This document shows positions 51,765 to 61,424 of a stretch of 64,000 bases of DNA, one piece after another. The notes below the pieces were generated by a model. The model saw only the letters and a program-made list of their open reading frames with translations. It was not told the DNA's origin and made no database searches. The stretch comes from Actinosynnema sp040640215 (GTDB lineage: Bacteria > Actinomycetota > Actinomycetes > Mycobacteriales > Pseudonocardiaceae): the NCBI RefSeq assembly GCF_040640215.1, contig NZ_JBFABG010000001.1, positions 248,001 to 312,000 on the forward strand, read 5' to 3'. Position 1 is the first letter of the stretch, and the number at the start of each line of letters is the position of its first letter. Position numbers and translations under genes: made by a program.

Positions 51765-51867
51765 GGTTGGCCCCGACCAACCACGAGCACCACCGGGATG
51801 CCACGCACCGAACCCTGTCCAGTGGCCCCGGCACCAAACCCCGAGCGAGGAAAACCGCCGGACAGGG
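51765..51867 (+). ncRNA. Structured 5' leader of rpf, candidate riboswitch
   Basis: If transcription starts near the upstream repeats, the message carries a leader of about 200 bases. It can form GGTTGG/CCAACC (51765-51770, 51777-51782) and a long-range CCCTGTCC/GGACAGGG stem (51813-51820, 51860-51867) enclosing an A- and C-rich loop. Actinobacterial rpf genes are known to be controlled by c-di-AMP (ydaO) riboswitches, but the usual consensus was not recognised here. Confidence 0.35.
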
Positions 51868-51931
51868 ACTGATCGACGAGCCGGGCCCCGAACCCGCGTC
51901 GGTCGTGCAGGTGTGGTGGGCCGAGAGGGAA

Positions 51932-52615
51932 ATGGCTTCTTACCGAGGCAAGCACCGCCCGACCATCAGCGCCACCGCCCGCACCGTCGCGAAGGTCGCC
52001 GTCGCCGGCGTCATCGTGGGTGCTCCCCTGGGCCTGGCCGCCGGAACCGCGAACGCGCAGGGCTCCGGAGTCAACTGGGACACGGTCGCCGCGTGTGAGA
52101 GTGGCGGTAACTGGGGCACCAGCACCGGCAACGGCTACTACGGCGGGCTCCAGTTCCTGCCCAGCACCTGGACCGCCAACGGCGGCTCCGGCATGCCCCA
52201 CCAGGCTTCCCGCGAGGAGCAGATCCGCGTCGCGGAGAACGTCCTGGCGACCCAGGGCATCGGCGCGTGGCCGGTGTGCGGGCCGAAGGGCCTCGGCGGC
52301 GGTGCCGCTCCGGCCCCGAAGCGGACCGCTCCGGCCCCGGCGCAGCAGCGCCAGGCGACCCCGCAGCCCCAGCAGCCCCAGCAGCAGGCCCCCGCGCAGG
52401 TGCAGGAGGAAGCTCCCGCTCCCGCCCCGGTGACCGTGGCGCTGCCCAGCGACAACCCGGCCGGCGACTACGAGATCAAGACCGGCGACAGCCTGTCGAA
52501 GATCGCGACGGAGCTCAAGGTCGAGGGCGGCTGGTCGAAGCTGCACGAGCTCAACAAGGAGTTCATCCCGAACCCCGACCTGATCATGGTGGGTCACAAG
52601 ATCGCCACCAAGTGA
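51932..52615 (+). CDS. rpfA: Resuscitation-promoting factor with LysM domain
   Basis: It is a secreted peptidoglycan-cleaving enzyme that helps growth restart from dormancy. The 227 residues comprise a Sec signal (cleavage near NAQ, residue 43), a transglycosylase-like Rpf domain (46-118) with catalytic Glu56 in AACESGGNW and a probable Cys55-Cys116 disulfide, a Pro/Gln-rich linker (about 125-175) and a C-terminal LysM wall-binding domain (179-226: YEIKTGDSLSKIATELK). AGAGGGAA precedes the ATG at 51932. It lies between two halves of the moa cluster, as in mycobacteria (Rv0867c, from memory). Confidence 0.95.
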   Translation: MASYRGKHRPTISATARTVAKVAVAGVIVGAPLGLAAGTANAQGSGVNWDTVAACESGGNWGTSTGNGYYGGLQFLPSTWTANGGSGMPHQASREEQIRVAENVLATQGIGAWPVCGPKGLGGGAAPAPKRTAPAPAQQRQATPQPQQPQQQAPAQVQEEAPAPAPVTVALPSDNPAGDYEIKTGDSLSKIATELKVEGGWSKLHELNKEFIPNPDLIMVGHKIATK

Positions 52616-52644
52616 TCCGGGCCGGCGACTGCCGGCACCAGACC

Positions 52645-52680
52645 AGAGACCCCGCCGTTCCCCCCGACGGCGGGGTCTCT
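52645..52680 (+). terminator. Terminator after rpf
   Basis: Perfect 14-base arms AGAGACCCCGCCGT (52645-52658) and ACGGCGGGGTCTCT (52667-52680) lie 29 bases after the stop. Confidence 0.8.
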
Positions 52681-52685
52681 GCTGT

Positions 52686-52741
<56 letters not shown>

Positions 52742-53006
52742 CGTGCGCCGGGTAGTGTCGGTGGTCCGTGAGACGATGAGACCGGGGGCCGGAGGCCACG
52801 CCTCGACGAATCCCGCCCGCCTCCCGCCGAGCAACCAGTGCGGGGACCGGCGCGGAAACCGGCGCGGTGGCAAGCGCGGAGACCAGCGCGGCGATCGGTG
52901 CGGAGACCGGCGCGGCGCGACGAACCGGCCGACACGGCGGACAGCGCGGTGACCGCCTCGCGGTCAGGCGGTCAGGGCGGTCAAGCGGTCAGGGGCGGTC
53001 GGGCGG
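52742..53006. repeat. Degenerate GC-rich repeats between rpf and moaE
   Basis: Two blocks are seen: GCGGAGACCGGCGCGG-like units at about 52830-52930 and GCGGTCAGG-like units at about 52945-53005. Frames are open but the composition is repeat-driven and I see no gene. Confidence 0.55.
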
Positions 53007-53432
53007 TCAGGGGCAGTTGACCCACTCGTCGGTACCGTCGGCGAAGACCTGGCGCTTCCACACCGGGAGGCGGCGCTTCACCTCGTCCACCAGCTCCGAG
53101 CACACCCCGAACGCCTCCGCCCGGTGCTCGGCCGACACCGCGCACACCAGCGCCACGTCCCCGATGGCCAGCTCCCCCACCCGGTGCGACACGGCGACCG
53201 CCCGCACCCCGGAGGACTTCGCCACCACGTCCGCCACCACCTCGGCCACCACGTCCGCCGCCGACGGGTGCCCGACGTACTCCAGCTCCCGCACCGCCCG
53301 CCCGTGGTCGTGGTCGCGGACGACGCCGGAGAAGGTCACCACCGCCCCCGCCGCCGCGTTCTCCACGAGGGTCGCGTGCTCGTCCACCGACAGCGGCTGA
53401 TCGCTGACGGTCGCGCGCAGGACGTCGGTCAT
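53007..53432 (-). CDS. moaE: Molybdopterin synthase catalytic subunit
   Basis: The 141-residue MoaE converts precursor Z to molybdopterin with MoaD. Family marks are GAVVTFSGVVRDHDHGRAV, LEYVGHPSAA and SVAHRVG-type (here VAVSHRVGELAIGDVAL), with the catalytic lysine in VKRRLPVWKRQ. Its ATG overlaps the mog stop as ATGA (53429-53432), so it is the last gene of a moaC-mog-moaE operon. Confidence 0.94.
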   Translation of the reverse strand: MTDVLRATVSDQPLSVDEHATLVENAAAGAVVTFSGVVRDHDHGRAVRELEYVGHPSAADVVAEVVADVVAKSSGVRAVAVSHRVGELAIGDVALVCAVSAEHRAEAFGVCSELVDEVKRRLPVWKRQVFADGTDEWVNCP

Positions 53433-53928
53433 GCGTGGTCACCTCCGGCCAACTGGTCCACCGCGTGCTCCAGCAGCGTGCCGAGCACCGCCAAGCCGTC
53501 GCGCACCCCGCCGGTGGAGCCCGGCAGGTTCACCACGAACGTCCGCCCCGCCACGCCCGCCAGCCCGCGCGACAGCACGGCGGTGGGCACGCGCGGCCAG
53601 CCCGACGTGCGGATCACGTCCGCCACGCCCGGCACCTCGTAGTCCAGCACCGCGCGCGTGGCCTCGGGTGTGCGGTCCGTCGGGCTGATCCCGGTGCCGC
53701 CGGTGGTGATCACGACCGCCACCCCGTCCGCCACGGCCGCCCGCAGCGCTTCGGCCACCGGCTCGCCGTCGGGCACCACGGCCGCGTCGGGCACGGCGTA
53801 CCCGCGCTCGCGCAGCCACGCCACGATGATCGGCCCGCCCCGGTCCTCGTACACCCCGGCGGCGGCCCGGTTGGACGCCGTCACCACCCGCGCTCCCCGC
53901 CCGCCGGTCGGCGGCGCGTCCCCGGCGG

Positions 53929-53932
<4 letters not shown>
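53429..53932 (-). CDS. mog: Molybdopterin adenylyltransferase (Mog/MoaB)
   Basis: The 167-residue protein adenylates molybdopterin. The MoCF-binding core includes ASNRAAAGVYEDRGGPII, ITTGGTGISPTDRTPEAT and NLPGSTGGVRDGL. The GTG at 53932 overlaps the moaC stop as GTGA; the frame is open further but lies in moaC. It is coupled to moaE by ATGA. Confidence 0.94.
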
Positions 53933-54402
<470 letters not shown>

Positions 54403-54518
54403 GCGAACGATGCTATTCCCCGCACCCCACCGCGCACGACGTGTGCGACCCACCCGGCGCAACGACCCGGCCCGGCGCGACCGCACCGAGCCGGGCCCGT
54501 GCGATCAGGACCACGCGA

Positions 54519-55907
<1,389 letters not shown>

Positions 55908-56048
55908 CGAAATCCTCCCACGAACGGCGCGCTCAAGCGGGAGCCGAGCCTAGTCCGCACGGATTAGCGGAACGCGCGCGGCTCGACCCCGCGCCGCAAG
56001 CCTTCCGGCCGCACGCCCCGCCGGGCGGAAACCTGCCGGGCACGCGAA

Positions 56049-56081
56049 CTGCCCCACGGCCGGTGCACGGCCGTGGGGCAG
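56049..56081 (-). terminator. Terminator after the 61-aa gene
   Basis: Perfect 13-base arms CTGCCCCACGGCC (56049-56061) and GGCCGTGGGGCAG (56069-56081) begin 18 bases beyond the small gene's stop, upstream of the malic enzyme. Confidence 0.75.
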
Positions 56082-56098
56082 CGGGGGAGAGCCGGGGC

Positions 56099-56284
56099 TC
56101 AGCGGTTGATCTCGGTCACCGGGTGGTGGTAGCCGAGCTCGTCCACCGGCAGCGGGAACGTGGTCGTGCCGAACGGCGACAACGCGCCTTGGACGTCGCT
56201 GGCCAGTTCGCTGACCGCGTACTTGCCGTCCGCCGGCGGCTCCGGCCAGTTCGGGTCGATGCGCTCGGGGCGGGCCTTGGCCAC
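56099..56284 (-). CDS. Small conserved protein (61 aa)
   Basis: The product starts VAKARPERIDPNWPEPPADG from the GTG at 56284, with a strong GAGGAGG site four bases before, and is acidic and soluble (SELASDVQGALSPFGTTTFP). It is divergent from the helicase-associated gene; from memory a small gene (Rv0863) occupies the same position in mycobacteria. Function is unknown. Confidence 0.75.
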   Translation of the reverse strand: MAKARPERIDPNWPEPPADGKYAVSELASDVQGALSPFGTTTFPLPVDELGYHHPVTEINR

Positions 56285-56369
56285 GGGTTCCTCCTCGGTG
56301 GTGCTGCACGTCGTGGACAAGTGTGCCTCACCGGTCCGGTCCCGCGCGCGGCCCTATACCGTGGTGGGG

Positions 56370-58613
56370 ATGTCCGGCACCACACTCGCCGAGTGGCTGC
56401 GCGCGCAGGACGACACCGCGCTCGTGGCCCTGCTGCGCGCGCGTCCAGACCTGGCCACGCCGCCACCGGCCGACACAGCGGTGCTCGCTGCCCGGGTCGG
56501 GTCGCGGGCGTCGGTCGCGCGGGCGTGCGAGGAGCTGGACACGCTCACCCTCACCGTGCTGGAGGCGCTGCTCGTCCTGGACGCCGACCAGCGCCCGGTG
56601 CGGCTCGCCGACGTGGCCGGCCTGTTCGACGTGGACCTCCGCCCCGCGCTGGACCTGCTGCGCGCCCGCGTGCTGGTGTGGGGCGGGGACGACGCGCTGA
56701 GCACGCCGCCGGCCGCCCGGGACGCGGTCAACCCGTTCCCGTGCGGGCTGGGCCGCTCGGTGCCCTCGTTGGCGGGCGCGGACCTGTCCGGGCTCGGCGA
56801 GGACGAGCTCCGGGTGCTGGGCGCGCTGGCCGCCGGTCCGCCGGTCGGGCAGACCAAGGACGCCGCGCACGTGGTGTCGCTGGCCGGTGCCCGCACCCCG
56901 ATCCAGAAGCTGCTGGCGCGGGGCCTGCTGGTGCGCCGGGACGCGCTGACCGTGGAGCTGCCCAGGGAGATCGGCCTCGCCGTGCGCGGCGATCGGCCGC
57001 TGGGCGGGATCACGACCGCCGAACCGCCGCTGACCACCCTGCACCGCGACCCGGTGACGGTGGACAGCACCGGCGGCGGCGAGGCGCTGGAGCTGTCCCG
57101 ACACGTCGAGGCGCTGCTGACCGCGTGGTCGGCGGACCCGCCGGCGGTGCTGCGGTCGGGCGGGGTGGGGGTGCGCGAGCTGCGCAAGCTCGCCAAGGAG
57201 CTGGACGTCGAGGAGCGCCGCGCGGCCCTGCTGGTGGAGCTGGTGGTCAACGCGGGCCTGGTCGCGGACAGCGAGGGCGTGGAGCCGGAGTGGGTGCCGA
57301 CCCCGCAGGCCGACACCTGGCTGGCGGCGGCACCGGAGCACCGCTGGGCGACGCTCGCGCAGGCGTGGCTGGACCTGCCCCGGCTGCCGGGGCTGATCGG
57401 CCGGCGCGACGAGCGGGACCGGCTGCTCAACCCGCTGGCCCCCGAGCTCAACCGGCCCGCCGCGCCGCGCGACCGCAGGCGGGTCCTGGAGGCGCTGGCC
57501 GCCCTGCCGCCCGGCACCGCCGCGCCGAACGCCGACGAGCTGGCCGCCGTGCTGGCGTGGCGGGCCCCGCGCCGAGGCGGCCGGCTGCGCGACGAGCTGG
57601 TGCGGTGGGCGGTCGAGGAGGGCACGGCGGTGGGCGTGCTGTCCCTGGACGCGCTGACCGCGCAGGGCCGGACGCTGCTCACCGAGGGCCCCGGCCCGGC
57701 CGCCAAGCGGCTGGGCGACGCGCTGCCCGCGCCGGTGGACCACTTCCTGGTGCAGGCGGACCTGACGGTGGTCGCGCCGGGCCGGCTGGAACCGGACCTG
57801 GCGGACGAGATCGCGCTGGTCGCCGACGTCGAGTCGGCCGGTGGCGCGACCGTCTTCCGGGTGCGCGAGGAGTCCGTGCGGCGCGCGTTCGACGCGGGGC
57901 GCACGGCCGCCGACCTGCACGAGCTGTTCCGCGGCAAGTCCCGCACCCCGGTGCCGCAGTCGCTGACCTACCTGATCGACGACGCCGCCCGCAAGCACGG
58001 CCGGCTGCGCGGCGGTGCGGCCGGGTCGTTCCTGCGCTGCGACGACCCGGTGCTGGTCACCGAGGTCGCCGTGCACCCGGCGGCCGAGCGCCTGGAGCTG
58101 CGCAAGATCGCGCCGACCGTGCTGGTCAGCCCCTACCCGCTGGCCGAGGTGCTGGACGGGCTGCGCGCGGCCGGGTTCGCCCCGGCCGCCGAGGGGCCGG
58201 ACGGCCGGGTGCTGGAGCTGAAGGCGGGCGGACGGCGGACACCGGGCCGGGGCAGGCGTCGTTCACCGGTCCCGACACCCCCGTCCGACGAGCAGCTCGG
58301 CGAGCTGGTCCGGTTGGTCCGGGCGGGCGACCAGGCCGCGACGACTACGGGCGGTGCCCGGGTTTCCGTCCCCGGTCACCTGGGCGCGGGACCCAGCGCC
58401 ACCGTCGGGTTGCTGCAACAGGCTGCCCGGGACGGCCGCGCGGTGCTGGTGGACTTCGTGGACAGCCACGGCACGGCCGCCCGCCGGGTGATCAAGCCGC
58501 AGGTCGTGGGCGGCGGCGTGCTGGAGGGCGTGGACGTCAGCTACGGCGACGTCCGGCGTTTCCCGCTGCACCGGATCACCTCCGCGGCCTTGGTAGAAGA
58601 CGACTCGCAGTGA
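56370..58613 (+). CDS. Helicase-associated (XPB/Ssl2-like) protein with WYL domain
   Basis: The 747-residue protein has an N-terminal region like those found next to bacterial XPB helicases (PF13625-type; for example DHFLVQADLTVVAPGRLEPD near residue 460 and AYLxD-like TYLIDDAARKHGRL). It ends with a WYL domain (about 660-740: RAVLVDFVDSHGTAARRVIK), which usually senses ligands or nucleic acid. In mycobacteria the counterpart (Rv0862c, from memory) is followed by the XPB helicase, but here the next gene is a small secreted peptide. The ATG at 56370 follows GGTGGGG. Confidence 0.88.
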   Translation: MSGTTLAEWLRAQDDTALVALLRARPDLATPPPADTAVLAARVGSRASVARACEELDTLTLTVLEALLVLDADQRPVRLADVAGLFDVDLRPALDLLRARVLVWGGDDALSTPPAARDAVNPFPCGLGRSVPSLAGADLSGLGEDELRVLGALAAGPPVGQTKDAAHVVSLAGARTPIQKLLARGLLVRRDALTVELPREIGLAVRGDRPLGGITTAEPPLTTLHRDPVTVDSTGGGEALELSRHVEALLTAWSADPPAVLRSGGVGVRELRKLAKELDVEERRAALLVELVVNAGLVADSEGVEPEWVPTPQADTWLAAAPEHRWATLAQAWLDLPRLPGLIGRRDERDRLLNPLAPELNRPAAPRDRRRVLEALAALPPGTAAPNADELAAVLAWRAPRRGGRLRDELVRWAVEEGTAVGVLSLDALTAQGRTLLTEGPGPAAKRLGDALPAPVDHFLVQADLTVVAPGRLEPDLADEIALVADVESAGGATVFRVREESVRRAFDAGRTAADLHELFRGKSRTPVPQSLTYLIDDAARKHGRLRGGAAGSFLRCDDPVLVTEVAVHPAAERLELRKIAPTVLVSPYPLAEVLDGLRAAGFAPAAEGPDGRVLELKAGGRRTPGRGRRRSPVPTPPSDEQLGELVRLVRAGDQAATTTGGARVSVPGHLGAGPSATVGLLQQAARDGRAVLVDFVDSHGTAARRVIKPQVVGGGVLEGVDVSYGDVRRFPLHRITSAALVEDDSQ

Positions 58614-58713
58614 TCCCCGACCGTGTCCCCGGACTACCGGATAGTGATCGATTTGCGGCCTAGCGTCGATGTCAGGCGCTGGTAAGGCGCCCCGACGTCA
58701 CGAGGAGCACAGC

Positions 58714-58989
58714 ATGTCGATCATCCGACGAGCACTGCTGATCGTCACGGCATCCGTCGCGGCTTTCGCCGTGTCCGGACTACCGGCCCAGGCCGATACC
58801 ACCATCATCTTCGGTGATGACAACGAAGTCACGAACACGCACACCACCAACAACCTCACCTGGATCGACGACTCGTTCAACGAGATCTCGACCGTCGACG
58901 TGGAGGTGGACGTGGAGGGCAACCCGACGTGGTGGGGTGGCCAGGACCACGACCACCACGGCGGTCACTGGGACGGGCTCGGTGACTGA
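58714..58989 (+). CDS. Small secreted Asp/His-rich protein
   Basis: The 91-residue product has a Sec signal (MSIIRRALLIVTASVAAFAV, cleavage likely after AQA near 29). The mature part is acidic and Asn/Thr-rich, with the tail GGQDHDHHGGHWDGLGD, which could bind metals such as copper, nickel or zinc. No cysteine is present. A GAGGAG site precedes the ATG and a terminator follows. No family was recognised. Confidence 0.75.
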   Translation: MSIIRRALLIVTASVAAFAVSGLPAQADTTIIFGDDNEVTNTHTTNNLTWIDDSFNEISTVDVEVDVEGNPTWWGGQDHDHHGGHWDGLGD

Positions 58990-59054
58990 TCGACTGATCG
59001 ACTGATCCACGCTGTGTCGCGGTGGGCGTGACAACGCCCTCCCGAGCGGCTTGA

Positions 59055-59086
59055 AAGGGCGGCTCCCCACGAGGGAGCCGCCTTTT
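59055..59086 (+). terminator. Intrinsic terminator with T-run
   Basis: GGCGGCTCCC (59058-59067) and GGGAGCCGCC (59073-59082) pair around CACGA, flanked by AA/TT and followed by TTTT, a classical intrinsic terminator after the secreted-peptide gene. Confidence 0.85.
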
Positions 59087-59221
59087 CGCGCACCGCCCCC
59101 GCCACCCGCGACTCCCCGTGATCCCCGATCGGGAAGACCTACCACCCGACAGGGCGCGCGCGGCCACCTAGTTTCGAGGTAGGGCGCTGCCGACGCGCCC
59201 CGGCCCCGGGGAGGAGGCGAC

Positions 59222-59329
59222 ATGTCGATCACCCGCGACGCGGTGCCGGCGGCCCGGAGAGCGGTCGCGCCGGTCCGGGCGGGCCCACCGACCGGCGACC
59301 GGACGACCGGCTCGACGGACGACCTCTAG
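59222..59329 (+). CDS. Possible 35-aa peptide with strong ribosome binding site
   Basis: The frame MSITRDAVPAARRAVAPVRA... ends at TAG (59327-59329). GGGGAGGAGG lies four bases before the ATG, unusually strong for a spurious frame. Its first bases (ATGTCGATCA) repeat those of the secreted-peptide gene 500 bases upstream, suggesting a decayed or trimmed copy. No signal peptide or domain is present. Confidence 0.35.
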   Translation: MSITRDAVPAARRAVAPVRAGPPTGDRTTGSTDDL

Positions 59330-59640
59330 ACCGCGCGACACCCGGCGACCGGGCCGGCGGGCGGCACCCCGCTCGGCGGTGCGGCTTCCGGCCCCCGCAC
59401 CGGGAGTCCCGCGCGAAGCCCCGCGCCCGTGGTCGGGCACCGCCGGTCCGCGCCGAACCAGGTGCCACGGGACCGCGCCGCGCCCGAGTGCCCCACCGGC
59501 GGCCGAGCCGCCGGGCGGTGCGCACGCGATCCGCGACCGCCGGGCAACGGGTGCCCGCTCCCGACGAGGAAGCGCGAGCGGGCAGCAGCGAGGGGCGGCC
59601 ACCCGCACGCGGGTACCGCCCCTCGCCCGAACCCGGGCGG

Positions 59641-60246
59641 TCAGCCCGCGCGCACCGACATCCACTGCCGCATGGCGTGCTCCACCAGCGTGATCAGCGT
59701 CTGCTTGGTCGACTGCCGGTTCCGGGCGTCGCACGTCACCATCGGCACGGACTGGTCGATGGTCAGCGCTTCCCGCACGTCCTCGATGCGGTGGTGCAGC
59801 AGACCGTCGAAGCAGTTCACCCCGACCACGTACGGCAACTGCCGGTCGTCGAAGAAGTCGATGGACGCGAACGCGTCCGCCAGTCTCCTGGTGTCGACCA
59901 GCACGATCGCCCCGATCGCACCGCGCACCAGGTCGTCCCACATGAACCAGAACCGGTGCTGACCCGGTGTACCGAACAGGTACAGGATCAGGTCCTGGTC
60001 CAGGGACACCCGACCGAAGTCCATCGCGACCGTGGTGGTGACCTTGTTCGGCGTCGCCGAGAGGTCGTCGACCCCGGCGCTCGCCTCGGTCATCACCGCT
60101 TCGGTGGTCAGCGGAACGATCTCCGACACGGAACCGACGAACGTAGTCTTGCCCACGCCGAAGCCACCGGCCACCACGATCTTCGCGGAGGTCGTCGGCT
60201 TCCGTTCGCCATCGGCCGCGTTGGGGCTAGAGCCTGCGAAGCCCAC
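59641..60246 (-). CDS. Conservon GTPase (CvnD-like, ATP/GTP-binding)
   Basis: The 201-residue small GTPase-like protein has the P-loop GGFGVGKTTF, the switch-region DFGRVSLDQDLILYLFGTPGQ and VLVDTRRL, as in MglA/Ras-like proteins encoded with roadblock proteins in actinomycete conservons. The GTG at 60246 overlaps the DUF742 stop by 20 bases. It is the last gene of the A-B-C-D operon and probably switches a membrane-associated signalling complex. Confidence 0.93.
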   Translation of the reverse strand: MGFAGSSPNAADGERKPTTSAKIVVAGGFGVGKTTFVGSVSEIVPLTTEAVMTEASAGVDDLSATPNKVTTTVAMDFGRVSLDQDLILYLFGTPGQHRFWFMWDDLVRGAIGAIVLVDTRRLADAFASIDFFDDRQLPYVVGVNCFDGLLHHRIEDVREALTIDQSVPMVTCDARNRQSTKQTLITLVEHAMRQWMSVRAG

Positions 60247-60973
60247 TGAGCACCCTCTCAAGGAATTCAATGGACGGCCGGTCCCCCACGACCAGGCCAC
60301 CCTGGTGAATCAATACCAAACCCATGCTCGCCATGTCGCCGATCAACACCCGGACGACACCGAGCGGCAGCCGCAGGTGGGCCGCCACCTCCGCCACCGA
60401 CCTCGTGTCGGTGCACAGACCGCAGATCGAGCGGTGCTCGGGCAGCACCGCCGCGTCCCGCTCCAGACCCCGCTCGCTGGTGGACACCAGCGCCTCGATG
60501 GCCAGGTCGTAGTCCGGCCGCGTGCGGCCACCGGTGCGGGTGTACGGGCGGACCAGCGAGCCCGATTCCCCGGCCGGGTCTTCCTCCTGCCGCACGACCG
60601 GTTGCGGCCCGGTCGGGTAGGGCAACTGCTCGGGCACGCTGTCCGGCAGGCCGTGGGAGCCGAACAGGTCTGCGCCCGGCCCCCCGAACAGCCCGCTGCC
60701 GTACCCGTCGATGTCGAACCGGTTGGGAACGTCGTCGTAGTCGTACGACGAGTCGTCAACCTCACGCTGAGACATATCGCCTAGCCCCTGCCCTGTGCCT
60801 TCGACCCGTGGAGGTTCGGCCGCCCGACCTTTCCACGAGTTGGGTGCGTCCTCGGCTTCCTCTGCTGAGGGGTCGGCATCCGGCTCTTCGAATTGGAACC
60901 CGCCGGCGGCCCACTCCTGGTAGTCGAAGTTCCTACCGAAGCGTCGTCCGCCCGCGCCAGATCGTTCAGCCAT
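60227..60973 (-). CDS. DUF742 protein (CvnC-like), N-terminally extended
   Basis: The 248-residue product has the DUF742 winged-helix domain in its C-terminal half (about 135-248: SLVRPYTRTGGRTRPDYDLA, then LEFLERVLSGLRRL-like end). Typical members are about 120 residues; here an acidic, Gly/Asp-rich N-terminus of about 130 residues is added. It is in the conservon between the roadblock and the GTPase genes. An in-frame ATG at 60775 would give a shorter protein. Confidence 0.9.
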   Translation of the reverse strand: MAERSGAGGRRFGRNFDYQEWAAGGFQFEEPDADPSAEEAEDAPNSWKGRAAEPPRVEGTGQGLGDMSQREVDDSSYDYDDVPNRFDIDGYGSGLFGGPGADLFGSHGLPDSVPEQLPYPTGPQPVVRQEEDPAGESGSLVRPYTRTGGRTRPDYDLAIEALVSTSERGLERDAAVLPEHRSICGLCTDTRSVAEVAAHLRLPLGVVRVLIGDMASMGLVLIHQGGLVVGDRPSIEFLERVLSGLRRL

Positions 60974-61004
60974 CTACCGCTCACCCCCACGATCTCATGA
61001 GGAT

Positions 61005-61424
61005 CTACCGCCGAACCGCACCCTGGAGCTGCGCGCGCAGCTCCGGGGTCAACTGTTGGCCCACGCGTTCGACCAACAAGGTCATCTCGTAGGCCACGAG
61101 GCCGATGTCGCAGTTCGGGGCCGCGAGCACCGCGAGGCACGACCCGTCGCTGATCGACATCAGGAACAGGTAGCCCCGCTCCATCTCGACCACGGTCTGG
61201 TTCACGGTGCCCGCCTCGAAGCACCTGGCCGCGCCGGCCGTGAGGCTGACCAGACCGGAGGCCACTGCGGAGAGCTGCTCGGCGCGGTCTCGCGGAAGGC
61301 CCTGCGAGCCGGCGAGCAGAAGCCCGTCCGCCGACACCACAACGGAATGGGCCACACCGGGAACCCGGCGCACGAAGTCGGTGATAAGCCAACCAAAGCT
61401 GCCTGGCTGAGCTGCGGTCGTCAC
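61005..61424 (-). CDS. Roadblock/LC7 domain protein (CvnB-like)
   Basis: The 139-residue protein is a GTPase-activating or scaffold component with the roadblock fold (TDFVRRVPGVAHSVVVSADG, EQLSAVASGLVSLTAGAARC). Its GTG at 61424 overlaps the sensor-kinase stop as GTGA. It should interact with the GTPase encoded two genes downstream. Confidence 0.94.
   Translation of the reverse strand: MTTAAQPGSFGWLITDFVRRVPGVAHSVVVSADGLLLAGSQGLPRDRAEQLSAVASGLVSLTAGAARCFEAGTVNQTVVEMERGYLFLMSISDGSCLAVLAAPNCDIGLVAYEMTLLVERVGQQLTPELRAQLQGAVRR

Larger units (their letters stand above)
51474..51931. other. Long control and leader region of rpf
   Basis: The 458-base gap before the Rpf gene contains a 15-base direct repeat with internal palindrome (twice), an inverted GTAACGG/CCGTTAC pair and a leader able to form several hairpins. 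No coding sequence is supportable, although frames stay open. It is much longer and less GC-rich than other gaps in the window. Confidence 0.65.
58990..59640. other. Intergenic region with one tiny open frame
   Basis: About 650 bases hold the terminator of the secreted-peptide gene (59055-59086) and a 35-codon frame at 59222-59329. The rest, up to the conservon, has open frames but no gene I can support. Confidence 0.5.

Noticed and set aside
51720..51931. Confirmed c-di-AMP (ydaO) riboswitch
   Set aside because: The GGUGAAUCC-type and CCGAACCC...GCUAACC consensus parts were not found, so only a structured leader is claimed.
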